Assembly (NCBI RefSeq): GCF_011022235.1
Contig: NZ_JAAIYP010000033.1
Coordinates: 1 to 64,000, forward strand
Source of the DNA: Magnetospirillum aberrantis SpK
Lineage (GTDB): Bacteria; Pseudomonadota; Alphaproteobacteria; Rhodospirillales; Magnetospirillaceae
Direction of reading: 5' to 3'
DNA length: 64,000 nucleotides
Position 1 is the first letter of the stretch, and the number at the start of each line of letters is the position of its first letter. Below are positions 24,587 to 32,436 of the stretch, piece after piece. The position numbers and the translations under genes are program-made. Under the pieces are notes generated by a model. That model saw nothing but the letters and a program-made list of their open reading frames with translations. It made no database searches and had not been told where the DNA came from.

Positions 24587-24952
24587 ATGACCCGTAAGAA
24601 CACCCCCAAAGCCGCCCGCGAGATGGCCGCCGTCGTGGAACTGGCCGAGGCCCGGACCAAACGTACCCTGGCCGCCACCCAGACCCGTCTTCTTCCCGAA
24701 GAGACCAGCCCCCTCCAGGCCGAGGAACTGGCCCGGCGCGTGGCCGTTCAGTTGCAGTCCCTGCCCGAGGACGACCGCCACCTGCTGCGCCGCAACCTCT
24801 TGGTATCGGTGCACGACCTCGAAGGTCTGATCGACGCCTTGCAAGCGCAGATGGGCGACCTGGCCCAGGAACTGCGCAAGGTGTCCTCGCACACCGCCGC
24901 CGCCACCGCCTATGGCCGCACCGCCCAGGCCCCGGCCAAGACCCGCCGCTAG
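24587..24952 (+). CDS. Small helical protein in the flagellar operon, function unknown
   Basis: 121 aa, MTRKNTPKAAREMAAVVELAEARTKRTLAATQTRLLPEE.... Residues ~42-97 are predicted long helices (SPLQAEELARRVAVQLQSLPEDDRHLLRRNLLVSVHDLEGLIDALQAQMGDLAQELRKV). Basic, soluble, with a Lys/Arg-rich C-terminus. It lies between flgE and a FlgN-like gene with 20 and 10 nt gaps, so it is in the operon. A second chaperone or export cofactor is possible. I do not recognise the family. Confidence 0.75.
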   Translation: MTRKNTPKAAREMAAVVELAEARTKRTLAATQTRLLPEETSPLQAEELARRVAVQLQSLPEDDRHLLRRNLLVSVHDLEGLIDALQAQMGDLAQELRKVSSHTAAATAYGRTAQAPAKTRR

Positions 24953-24962
24953 GAGCAACGCC

Positions 24963-25442
24963 ATGACCCAGGAGACTCCCATGCTCCCCGCCGCCCACCT
25001 GTCGCACGCCGGCCTTGGCTCGCACGATCTGCCGGATCGTCTGTTGTCCGTGGTCGCCGAACTGACCACCGTCATGGTCGAGGAAAACGCCGCCCTTGCC
25101 GAAGGCTTGCCGGCCTGCGTCTCGGCCAACATCGACCGGAAGCTCGAATTGTCCGACAATTACGACGAGCTTTATGCCGAACTGGCCGACAAACAGGCCG
25201 ACATCCTGGCCTCCGACCCGGAATTCGCCCACAAGCTGATGAATGCCGTGGTGGAGTTGCGCCAAGCGACCGCCGAGAACCTGACCCGGCTGGACGCCGC
25301 CATGGCAGCGTCGCGGCGCCGTGTCGAAGCGGTGATGCGCGCCGTTCGCGCCGCCGCGCAAGAGAACGTGCCTTACGGCGCCAAGGGAGACATTCCCCTC
25401 AACGCCCGTCTGGCCGCGTTCGGCAAGGATTACCACGCCTGA
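24963..25442 (+). CDS. FlgN-like flagellar export chaperone
   Basis: 159 aa from MTQETPMLPAAHLS, with TAGGAGCAAC upstream. It is all-helical: LPDRLLSVVAELTTVMVEENAALAEGLPACVSANIDRKLELSDNYDELYAELADKQ and a second hairpin FAHKLMNAVVELRQATAENLTRLDAAMAAS. The E-N-x-x-L pattern followed by a KLEL..NY...Y segment matches FlgN relatives that bind FlgK and FlgL, which are encoded next. The end AALGKDY-like (AAFGKDYHA) is typical of alphaproteobacterial members as I recall them. Confidence 0.75.
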   Translation: MTQETPMLPAAHLSHAGLGSHDLPDRLLSVVAELTTVMVEENAALAEGLPACVSANIDRKLELSDNYDELYAELADKQADILASDPEFAHKLMNAVVELRQATAENLTRLDAAMAASRRRVEAVMRAVRAAAQENVPYGAKGDIPLNARLAAFGKDYHA

Positions 25443-25474
25443 CCCATGAACCCGCGCTGTCGTGAGAGGCCGCC

Positions 25475-27160
25475 ATGACTCTGTCCGCCTCACTTAGCAC
25501 CGCCACCTCGTCGTTGCGTGCCATCCAGACTAAATTGGCGGTGGCCGCGTCCAACATCGCCAACGCGGACGACGTCAACTACACCGCCAAGACGGCCAGC
25601 CAGTCGTCGGTGGTCACCGGAACGCTGGGCACCGGCGTTCAGATCACCGGCATCGACAGCAAGGTCAGCGGCTATCTGGTCAAGAACATCGTCGAGGCGA
25701 CGGCGGAAAACAGCGCGGCACAAATCCTTTATTCGTATCTGGAATCGCTCAGCAGCGGACTTGGGACCCTGTCCAGCGACGGTTCCGGGGACACGTTGGC
25801 GACCCAGTTGTCCGACTTGGAATCGGCGCTGGACGAACTGGCCACCACCCCGGAAAGCACCACCGTGAAAACCCAGGTGGTGACCGACCTGCAAGACAGC
25901 GCCGCCACCCTCCAGGACGCCTCGGCCCAGGTGCAGGACCTGCGCTCCCAGGCCGATTCCGACATCGCCTCCGCCGTCGAGACGGTCAACGACGCGCTGC
26001 ATCAGATCGACGACCTGAACGAAGCCATCACCCGCGCCCAGGCGGCCGGCGAATCCACCGGCGACCTTGAGGACCAGCGCAACGCCGCCCTTCAGACCGT
26101 GGCCGAACAGATCGGCATCACCTACTACACCGGCTCCAATGGCGCGGTGACGGTCTACACCGAATCCGGGCAGCTTCTGGTGGGCTCCCAGGTCTATGAG
26201 CTGAGCTTCACCACCGCCAACGGCGTTTCGGCCAGTGATTCCTATCCCAGCACGTTGTCCGGCATCACCGTCAACGGCAAGGACATCACCACATCCATTT
26301 CGTCCGGCGCCATCTCGTCCCTGGTGACGTTGCGCGACAGCACCTTGCCGGCGGTGCAGGACGAATTGGACACCCTGGCCGTCACCTTGCGCGACACCAT
26401 CAACGCCATCGCCAACGAGGGCAGCGCCTCGCCGCCGCCCAGCAGTTTGACCGGATCGGAAAGCTATTCCTCGACCGACGCGCTGTCGGCCAGCGGCACA
26501 CTGACCGTGGCCATCACCGATTCCGACGGCAATCTGGTGTCGAACGAAGACATCGACTTGTCCACCTATTCCACCGTCGGCGACTTGTTGACCGCGCTCA
26601 ACGGCATCAGCGGCCTTTCGGCCAGCCTGGATTCGTCGGGTCATCTGGTGCTGGAGACCACGTCTTCCGGCAACGGCGTCGCGGTCAGCGGCGGCACCAT
26701 CGGCAGCGAGAATTTTTCCGGCTATTTCGGCCTCAACGACGTTCTGGTGGGCGACAGCGCCTCGAACCTTGAGGTGAAATCCGAACTGGCCGACGATTCC
26801 ACGCTGTTTCCGGTGGGAACCCTGTCGTCGTCGCTGACGGTGGGCGAAGCGGCGGTCACCTCGGGATCGGGGACATTGGCGCAATCCATGGCCGACGCGC
26901 TGCGCGACGCCGAAGTGACCGACACCGCGGCGGACATCGTCAGCGCGGTGGCGACCATGCTGTCCAGCGCCGAAAGCGCCGCCACCTCGACCGAAACCAG
27001 CCTCAGCACCTTGGTTGACAGCTTTTCCTCGCAATACGGCGTCAACACCGACGAAGAGACGGCCCTGATCTCCGAGCTTCAGAACGCCTATGCGGCGTCG
27101 GCCCAGATCCTGAGCGCCGTCCAGTCCATGTTCGACGACCTCATCAACGCAGTGAGCTAA
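25475..27160 (+). CDS. flgK: Flagellar hook-filament junction protein FlgK (HAP1)
   Basis: 561 aa. N-terminal rod/hook motif: SSLRAIQTKLAVAASNIANADDVNYTAKTA. The conserved FlgK middle includes VQDLRSQADSDIASAVETVNDALHQIDDLNEAITRAQAAGESTGDLEDQRNAAL (the DQRD-like site). The C-terminal D0 helix is EETALISELQNAYAASAQILSAVQSMFDDLINAVS. The first junction ring between hook and filament. Acidic and Ser/Thr-rich like its neighbours. flgL follows after 3 nt. Confidence 0.95.
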   Translation: MTLSASLSTATSSLRAIQTKLAVAASNIANADDVNYTAKTASQSSVVTGTLGTGVQITGIDSKVSGYLVKNIVEATAENSAAQILYSYLESLSSGLGTLSSDGSGDTLATQLSDLESALDELATTPESTTVKTQVVTDLQDSAATLQDASAQVQDLRSQADSDIASAVETVNDALHQIDDLNEAITRAQAAGESTGDLEDQRNAALQTVAEQIGITYYTGSNGAVTVYTESGQLLVGSQVYELSFTTANGVSASDSYPSTLSGITVNGKDITTSISSGAISSLVTLRDSTLPAVQDELDTLAVTLRDTINAIANEGSASPPPSSLTGSESYSSTDALSASGTLTVAITDSDGNLVSNEDIDLSTYSTVGDLLTALNGISGLSASLDSSGHLVLETTSSGNGVAVSGGTIGSENFSGYFGLNDVLVGDSASNLEVKSELADDSTLFPVGTLSSSLTVGEAAVTSGSGTLAQSMADALRDAEVTDTAADIVSAVATMLSSAESAATSTETSLSTLVDSFSSQYGVNTDEETALISELQNAYAASAQILSAVQSMFDDLINAVS

Positions 27161-27163
27161 GCC

Positions 27164-28060
27164 ATGATCGGACGTGTCTCCACCTTCGGCCTGGGCCAGA
27201 CCATGCTCTCCTCGTCGTTGAGCGTGCAGAGCAAATACGCCAACACCGCGGTTCAACAATCTTCTGGCCTGGCTTCCACCACCTACGGCGGATTGGGGTC
27301 CAAGGCGTCGTCCCTGCTGTCCACCGAAGCCGCCACCGCCCAGTTGGAAACCTGGTACACCAACACCGGCACCGCGCTGGACCGCACCGAGTCCATGTAT
27401 TCGGCGGTCGGCAGCATGGTCGACCTGCTACAGAACTACCGTTCGACCCTGAGCTCGGCCATATCCTCCACCGACACCGATGGATTGGACGACACCGCCG
27501 CCGATCTTCTGGACGACATGGCCGATCTGATGAACCTTCAGATGGACGGCCGTTACCTGTTCGCCGGCAGCAACACCGACACCGCGCCGGTGGACACCAG
27601 CTTGCTCTCCACGCCATCGGTGCCGTCCAGCGCCGACACCTCCTATTACACCGGCGACAGCGAGGAAGCCTCGGTCCGGGTGTCGGGCCAGCAAAGCATC
27701 AGCTATGGCGTCACCGCCGACAGCACCGGCTTCGAAAAGGCTGTGCGCGCCCTCAACGTCGTCGCCAATGCCTCGCCACTGGACCAGACAGCCCTCGAGG
27801 AAGCCTATGATCTGGCGACCGAAGCGCTGGACGCGCTGATCGCCACCCAAAGCGGCCTGTCCAACACCGCGGCACGGCTGGAAACGGCACAAAGCCGCCA
27901 GACAAACTCCATCAGCCTGTTGGAAAGCGTCGCCAGCGACCTGAAGGAAGTCGACACCGCCGAGGTGGCGGTCAAGCTGGCGCAATACGAAACCCAGCTT
28001 CAGGCATCCTATTCCGCGCTGGGCAACCTCAGCAGCCTGAGCTTGGTGAAGTATCTGTAG
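27164..28060 (+). CDS. flgL: Flagellar hook-filament junction protein FlgL (HAP3)
   Basis: 298 aa. It begins MIGRVSTFGLGQTMLSSSLSVQSKYANTAVQQSSGLAST, with flagellin-like N-terminal helices. MADLMNLQMDGRYLFAGSNTDTAPV is the HAP3 signature (N.......YLFGG). The C-terminus QTNSISLLESVASDLKEVDTAEVAVKLAQYETQLQASYSALGNLSSLSLVKYL closes the D0/D1 bundle. It is the last gene of the operon; convergent repeats and satP follow. Confidence 0.93.
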   Translation: MIGRVSTFGLGQTMLSSSLSVQSKYANTAVQQSSGLASTTYGGLGSKASSLLSTEAATAQLETWYTNTGTALDRTESMYSAVGSMVDLLQNYRSTLSSAISSTDTDGLDDTAADLLDDMADLMNLQMDGRYLFAGSNTDTAPVDTSLLSTPSVPSSADTSYYTGDSEEASVRVSGQQSISYGVTADSTGFEKAVRALNVVANASPLDQTALEEAYDLATEALDALIATQSGLSNTAARLETAQSRQTNSISLLESVASDLKEVDTAEVAVKLAQYETQLQASYSALGNLSSLSLVKYL

Positions 28061-28110
28061 GCTGCCCATCGTCAAAACGAATGGCGTCTTCGGGACGGTG
28101 GCGCCTCGTC

Positions 28111-28233
28111 GGAAACCGGACGTGAAAACGGCGGGGTGTCACCACCCCCCAGAAGCCGGATGCGAAAACGGCGGGGTGTCGCCACCCCCCAGAAGCCGGA
28201 TGCGAAAACGGCGGGGTGTCGCCACCCCGCCGT
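28111..28233. repeat. 40-bp tandem repeats between convergent flgL and satP
   Basis: The unit containing GAAAACGGCGGGGTGTCGCC then ACCCCCCAGAAGCCGGATGC recurs with exact 40-bp period at 28124, 28164 and 28204. The first copy has a few substitutions and the last diverges after CACCCC. Each copy carries a GGGGTG/CACCCC hairpin. The last copy extends it to an 11-bp terminator stem. Confidence 0.85.
28208..28233 (-). terminator. Terminator of satP
   Basis: On the minus strand ACGGCGGGGTG and CACCCCGCCGT pair (11 bp) around a 4-nt loop, followed by TTTTC. It is 28 nt past the satP stop and is formed by the last 40-bp repeat copy. Confidence 0.8.
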
Positions 28234-28260
28234 TCGGTCAACGTGCGAAAACCGCGTCGT

Positions 28261-28869
28261 TCACAGAACCGGCTTGCCCATGGGCAGCACCGGACGGCCC
28301 CACAGGTCGTTCAGGATGACACCCGCCATCATGTACCAGGCCAAAAAGGCGCAGGCGATCAGGTCGATCGCGGCGATGGTGGTGAACAATTCCTTGGGCG
28401 CGCCGAAATGCGCCAGATCCAGGCAGACGAAACCGACCATCAGCGTCGAGAAGGTGGCGAACATCGCCTTGTGCACCTTCATCGAGCCAACCCACAGGAT
28501 CGAGCTGAACAGGGTCCACGCCACCAGGAACCAACCGACGTCGGTCTCGCTCGACTTGAACACGTCGAACTTGTTGCCGAGCAGGACGGCGCACAGCGCG
28601 ATCCAGAAACAGCCGTACGAGGTGAAAGCGCAATAGCCGAAATTGTTGCCGCACTTCTGTTCCTGAAGACCGGCGATCATCTGCGCCAGACCGCCGAAGA
28701 ACAGCCCGAGATAGACCACCGGGCCAATACCCGCCAGGCCCAGGTTGTGGATCTGCAACATGAAGGTGGTCAGGCCGAAACCGGCCAGTCCGACAGCGGC
28801 CGGGTTGGCCAGCTTGGGCTTGGCCGCGGCAGCAATGCTTTGAACGTCGATAGAGGCGATCTGGGACAT
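28261..28869 (-). CDS. satP: Acetate/succinate uptake transporter, GPR1/FUN34/YaaH family
   Basis: 202 aa, six transmembrane helices. ANPAAVGLAGFGLTTFMLQIHN is the family NPAPLGL-type motif. Further features: GLFFGGLAQMIAGLQEQKCGNNFGYCAFTSYGCFWIAL, then four more hydrophobic spans and ILNDLWGRPVLPMG. It imports acetate and related short acids by proton or anion coupling. It converges on the flagellar operon. TTTGC/GCAAA palindromes lie 70-140 nt upstream, in line with control by short-chain acyl regulators. Confidence 0.92.
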   Translation of the reverse strand: MSQIASIDVQSIAAAAKPKLANPAAVGLAGFGLTTFMLQIHNLGLAGIGPVVYLGLFFGGLAQMIAGLQEQKCGNNFGYCAFTSYGCFWIALCAVLLGNKFDVFKSSETDVGWFLVAWTLFSSILWVGSMKVHKAMFATFSTLMVGFVCLDLAHFGAPKELFTTIAAIDLIACAFLAWYMMAGVILNDLWGRPVLPMGKPVL

Positions 28870-28938
28870 CGTTTTCTCCCTTATGGCGCCCGCAAGCGCA
28901 TGGTTATGTCCTCGCCGTGAGCAATCCCTGATTTATTT

Positions 28939-29009
28939 TTTGCCCGTTTTTTGATGTTTGCTTATACGGGCAAACCCCAATATCGCAATGATGTTGCTTG
29001 CGCAAGCAA
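28939..29009. promoter_or_regulatory. TTTGC/GCAAA palindromes upstream of satP
   Basis: Three dyads: TTTGCCCGT (28939-28947) with ACGGGCAAA (28966-28974); the overlapping GTTTGC-N8-GCAAAC at 28956-28975; and a perfect 16-bp palindrome TTGCTTGCGCAAGCAA at 28994-29009. TTTGC/GCAAA half-sites are the type bound by RamB/ScfR/PccR-like regulators of acetate and propionate metabolism, which suits satP. The same region is upstream of the cyclase gene at 29113. Confidence 0.5.
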
Positions 29010-29112
29010 ATAGGCGATTTGTGCGCAACTTATCGGTGGGCATTAGCGCGGAACCTGCCGGCGTGGTACAAGGGATGGGTTTGGGGATTGGCTTTGCTGG
29101 AGGATCCGGCCC

Positions 29113-31488
29113 GTGGCCGACACGATGGGGAACGCCGCGACACGATCGCAGGAAGAATGGGAGCGGGCCGCCCGCGCGTTGTTGGACGAAGGCCAGAACT
29201 TCCTGGCTCACGACGTCTGCCGCGACGGGCTGAGGCTCTATCCCGCTAGCCTCAAGCTTGCCATCTTCGGTGCCATTTCCCTGTCGCAGACCGGTGCGGT
29301 GGACGAAGCGCGGCGGCTTTTGGCGCCGCTGCTGGCGGAAATCTTCATCGACGAGGGTCCGTTCCGCCGTTTGCAGAACGCCCTGCGCGGTGCCATCGCC
29401 ACCTTGACCCCTGGCGCCGACAGCGGCGAAAGCGCGCTGGCCGCCATCGCCGAATTGTCGGAATCCATCGACCTTGTGCGCGGCAAACGGCTGGAAGCCA
29501 CCGCCGACGCCGAAACCTACAACGCCCTGGCCCGCGTGTTCCGCGAAGCGTGGCTGTCGCTGGGCGACCGCCGCGACCTCGACCATTGCCGCGAATTGTT
29601 CCTGCGCGCCTTCCACACCGGCAACAGCCCGCGCGACGGCATCGAAGCGGCGGTGATGAGCCTGTTGCTGGGCAAGCGGGGCGAAGCCCGCACTCTGGCC
29701 GCCAAGGTCAAGGCCAGCCTTGCGGCCGAGGAGACGCCCCCCGACCTGCCCACCGACCAGCGTTACCGGCTGTTGGCGACCTTGGGCCAAGCCCATCTGA
29801 TCCTGGGTGAGGCGGCCGAGGCGGTCGCCGTTTTCGAATGGGCCCGCGCGCTGGAGGGCGTGCATTACGGCCGGGTCGTGTCGGCGCTGAAGCAGTTGGA
29901 GCTTCTGCGCCACGGCGGCATCGAGGTGCCGGACGAACTGGCCGACATCGTCAAGCCGCCCACCGTGGTGGTGTTCACCGGCCACGCGCTCGACCGCCCC
30001 GGCGAGGGGCCGCATTTCCCGCCGGGGATCGAGGCCACCGTGCGGGCCGAGATCGCCCAGCAATTGGAGGACCTGAACGCCCAGGTCGGCTATTCCACCG
30101 CCGCCTGCGGTTCCGACCTCTTGTTCATCGAAGCCATGCTGGAACGCGGCGCCGAGGTCAACGTGGTGATGCCGTTCGCGCTGGACGATTTCGTCGCCAA
30201 CAACGTCCGCTATGGCGGGCCGCGCTGGGAAATGCGCTTCAGGAACGCGCTCAAGCTGGCCGCCTCGGTGACCTACGCCACCGAGGAACGCTATCTCGGC
30301 CACGACATGCTGTACCGCTTCGCCAACCAATGCCTGCACGGGCTGGCGACGCTGCGCTCGGGTTTCCTTCGGACCTCGCCATATCTGCTGGCGGTATGGG
30401 ACATGATGCCCGGATCGTTGGTCGGCGGCGCCGGCGACTTCATCGACCAATGGGAAGACATCACCCGCCTGCGCATCGTCGACTTGGACGGCCTGTTACA
30501 GCAACACCCGGAATTGCTCGGACCTGACGGGCCGGCCATGCCCAACCTGGATTTCGGCGATTCCGACGAGGAAGCCGGACAGGGCCGCGTCATCCGCTCC
30601 ATGCTGTTTTGCGACATCGCCGGCTATTCCAAGCTGAAGGAAGAAAACACCCCCGCCTTCCTGGAATTCCTGGCCCGGCTGAAACAGGGGTTGGAGCGCG
30701 CTGGCGTCGCCCCCATCAGCATCAACACCTGGGGCGACGCCATCTTCGCGGTGATGGACAAGGCCACGCCCATGGCCGAATACGCCCTGACCATGCAAGA
30801 GGAAGTCACCCGCCTGGGCGAGGAAATGCGCGACCAATTCCCGAAGCCCCTGAACCTGCGCATCTCGCTGCATGCCGGGCCGGTGTTCGAAGCCATCGAC
30901 CCCATCTGCGGCCGCAAGAATTTTTACGGCAGCCACATCAACCGCGCCGCCCGGCTGGAGCCGGTGACGGTGGTCGGGCACGTTTACGCCACCCAGCAAT
31001 TCGTCGCCGTGCTGACCGCCGAACAATCGGCCCAACGCTCGGAAGCCCTCAACAACGGCGAGGCGTTCGAGGAACGCTTCGTGTGCGAATATGTAGGCGT
31101 GCTGTCGTTGGCCAAGGATTTCGGCAAACAGACCGTGTACCACCTGCGCCGCCGTACCGAGATCGAAGCCCATGTGGCCGAAATCATGGCCGTTCACGAA
31201 GAGCTTTCACCAGAGGCGGAACTCGAAACCGAGACCCAAACGGAACCGGAAGAACAGGACGAAGCCGCCAGCGGCCTTGCCGAGATCCTGCCCGACGCCG
31301 ACGACCAGGGCATCACCGAGCGACTCGCGCCGGGGGTCGAAGGGGTGTTGGCCACTGTCGCGCGCATGATCGAACGGGCCGATGCCGACGACAGCGGCAA
31401 GCCACGCCGGGGCCGCAAGAAAAAGCCCAAGCCGCCGGCCCCGGAAATCGCCTTTGACGCCGACGAAACCCATTGGCCGGGGACCTGA
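29113..31488 (+). CDS. TPR / Rossmann-like / class III nucleotidyl cyclase fusion
   Basis: 791 aa. Residues ~10-275 are helical TPR-like repeats. Residues ~283-460 form a Rossmann-like domain (TVVVFTGHALDRPG, STAACGSDLLFIEAMLERGAEVNVVMPF) resembling SLOG/TRAFs-type modules. Residues ~495-670 are a class III cyclase: metal Asp501 in FCDIAGYSK and Asp542 in NTWGDA, and the transition-state pair Asn610/Arg614 in INRAAR. The two substrate-selecting positions (Lys and Asp in adenylyl cyclases) are both Asn here (N538, N603), so ATP or GTP use cannot be assumed. The C-terminal ~110 residues are acidic, then Lys/Pro-rich. Cytoplasmic. Start inferred from the first ATG after a weak GGAGG at 29099. 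Confidence 0.8.
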   Translation: MADTMGNAATRSQEEWERAARALLDEGQNFLAHDVCRDGLRLYPASLKLAIFGAISLSQTGAVDEARRLLAPLLAEIFIDEGPFRRLQNALRGAIATLTPGADSGESALAAIAELSESIDLVRGKRLEATADAETYNALARVFREAWLSLGDRRDLDHCRELFLRAFHTGNSPRDGIEAAVMSLLLGKRGEARTLAAKVKASLAAEETPPDLPTDQRYRLLATLGQAHLILGEAAEAVAVFEWARALEGVHYGRVVSALKQLELLRHGGIEVPDELADIVKPPTVVVFTGHALDRPGEGPHFPPGIEATVRAEIAQQLEDLNAQVGYSTAACGSDLLFIEAMLERGAEVNVVMPFALDDFVANNVRYGGPRWEMRFRNALKLAASVTYATEERYLGHDMLYRFANQCLHGLATLRSGFLRTSPYLLAVWDMMPGSLVGGAGDFIDQWEDITRLRIVDLDGLLQQHPELLGPDGPAMPNLDFGDSDEEAGQGRVIRSMLFCDIAGYSKLKEENTPAFLEFLARLKQGLERAGVAPISINTWGDAIFAVMDKATPMAEYALTMQEEVTRLGEEMRDQFPKPLNLRISLHAGPVFEAIDPICGRKNFYGSHINRAARLEPVTVVGHVYATQQFVAVLTAEQSAQRSEALNNGEAFEERFVCEYVGVLSLAKDFGKQTVYHLRRRTEIEAHVAEIMAVHEELSPEAELETETQTEPEEQDEAASGLAEILPDADDQGITERLAPGVEGVLATVARMIERADADDSGKPRRGRKKKPKPPAPEIAFDADETHWPGT

Positions 31489-31500
31489 TCCCCGGCCAAT
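31472..31500 (+). terminator. Terminator overlapping the cyclase stop codon
   Basis: ATTGGCCGGGGA and TCCCCGGCCAAT are perfect 12-nt arms. The 5-nt loop contains the TGA stop of the cyclase gene, and GCCGTTTT follows. It lies 8 nt before the end of the convergent hydrolase and may serve both genes. Confidence 0.7.
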
Positions 31501-31507
31501 GCCGTTT

Positions 31508-32359
31508 TCAGGCCAGGAACCCCTTGAGCATCGCGATCTGATCCACGGTGTTGAGCCCCGGCGCGTGGCCGCAACCGGGCACCGTCACCAATTGCGCACG
31601 CGGCCCGCGCCGCGTCATCTCGTCGGCGACCGCAGCGTCCAACAGGTCGGAGTTCTCGCCCCGCAACAACAAGGTCGGACAGCGGATCGCCTCGTAAAGC
31701 GACCACAGATCGACCGGACCGGACTGGCCGGCGAAAACCTCCATCACCGCCGGATCGTAATGGGGCGACAGCTTGCCGTTGTCGCGACGCCGCACCGACG
31801 TCTCCGCCATGCGCCGCCATTCGGCGTCGCTCAACTGGCCGAAGGGGGCATAGGCGATCCGCAGGAACGCCTCGAACCGCTCCATGCTGTCGTGCTCCGG
31901 CACCACGCTCACATAGGCCTTGATGCGCTCGACCGCTTCGGCGTTCAGGGAGGCGCCGACGTCGTTGAGCACCAGACGCTCGATCCGGTTTGCGGCCGCC
32001 TCGGTGGCGGCCAGGGCCATGCCGACGATGCCGCCCATGGAGGTGCCGACCCAGCGCACCCGCTCGAATCCCAGCATGTCCATCAGCGCCAGCGCATGGC
32101 TGCAATAGACCGGCACCTGATACTCTTGCGCCGGATTGGACGACCACGACGACAGGCCGCGGCCGATGGTGTCGGGACAGACGATGTGGAACAGCGGCGC
32201 CAAGGCGCGGGCCAAGGTGTCGAAATCGCGCCCGACGCGGGCCAGACCGTGCCACATGACCACCGGCGGCAATTCAGGATCGCCCCATTCGGTGACGTGG
32301 ATTTCATGCGCGCCGACCGAGAAGTAGCGCGAGCGGGATTCGGCGTGGGGTGTGGGCAT
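31508..32359 (-). CDS. Alpha/beta hydrolase
   Basis: 283 aa. Oxyanion/substrate strand PPVVMWHGLARVGRDFD, nucleophile elbow VGTSMGGIVG (Ser), acid LRGENSDLLD (Asp) and catalytic His in VPGCGHAPGLN. It belongs to the broad alpha/beta-hydrolase fold 1 group (esterases, C-C hydrolases, lactonases). Substrate unknown. It converges with the cyclase gene. A divergent promoter region of only 77 bp separates it from gabD. Confidence 0.88.
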   Translation of the reverse strand: MPTPHAESRSRYFSVGAHEIHVTEWGDPELPPVVMWHGLARVGRDFDTLARALAPLFHIVCPDTIGRGLSSWSSNPAQEYQVPVYCSHALALMDMLGFERVRWVGTSMGGIVGMALAATEAAANRIERLVLNDVGASLNAEAVERIKAYVSVVPEHDSMERFEAFLRIAYAPFGQLSDAEWRRMAETSVRRRDNGKLSPHYDPAVMEVFAGQSGPVDLWSLYEAIRCPTLLLRGENSDLLDAAVADEMTRRGPRAQLVTVPGCGHAPGLNTVDQIAMLKGFLA

Positions 32360-32436
32360 GCGGCCTCCGGGCCTTTCCGTTGGGGCTGTGGGCAGAGTAT
32401 ATCTGTCTCTTCGATTTCGCCTATGGGAAGGACGTC

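Noticed and set aside
28111-28233. Possible CRISPR-like array
   Set aside because: The 40-bp units are contiguous with no variable spacers and no cas genes are nearby; they are plain tandem repeats.
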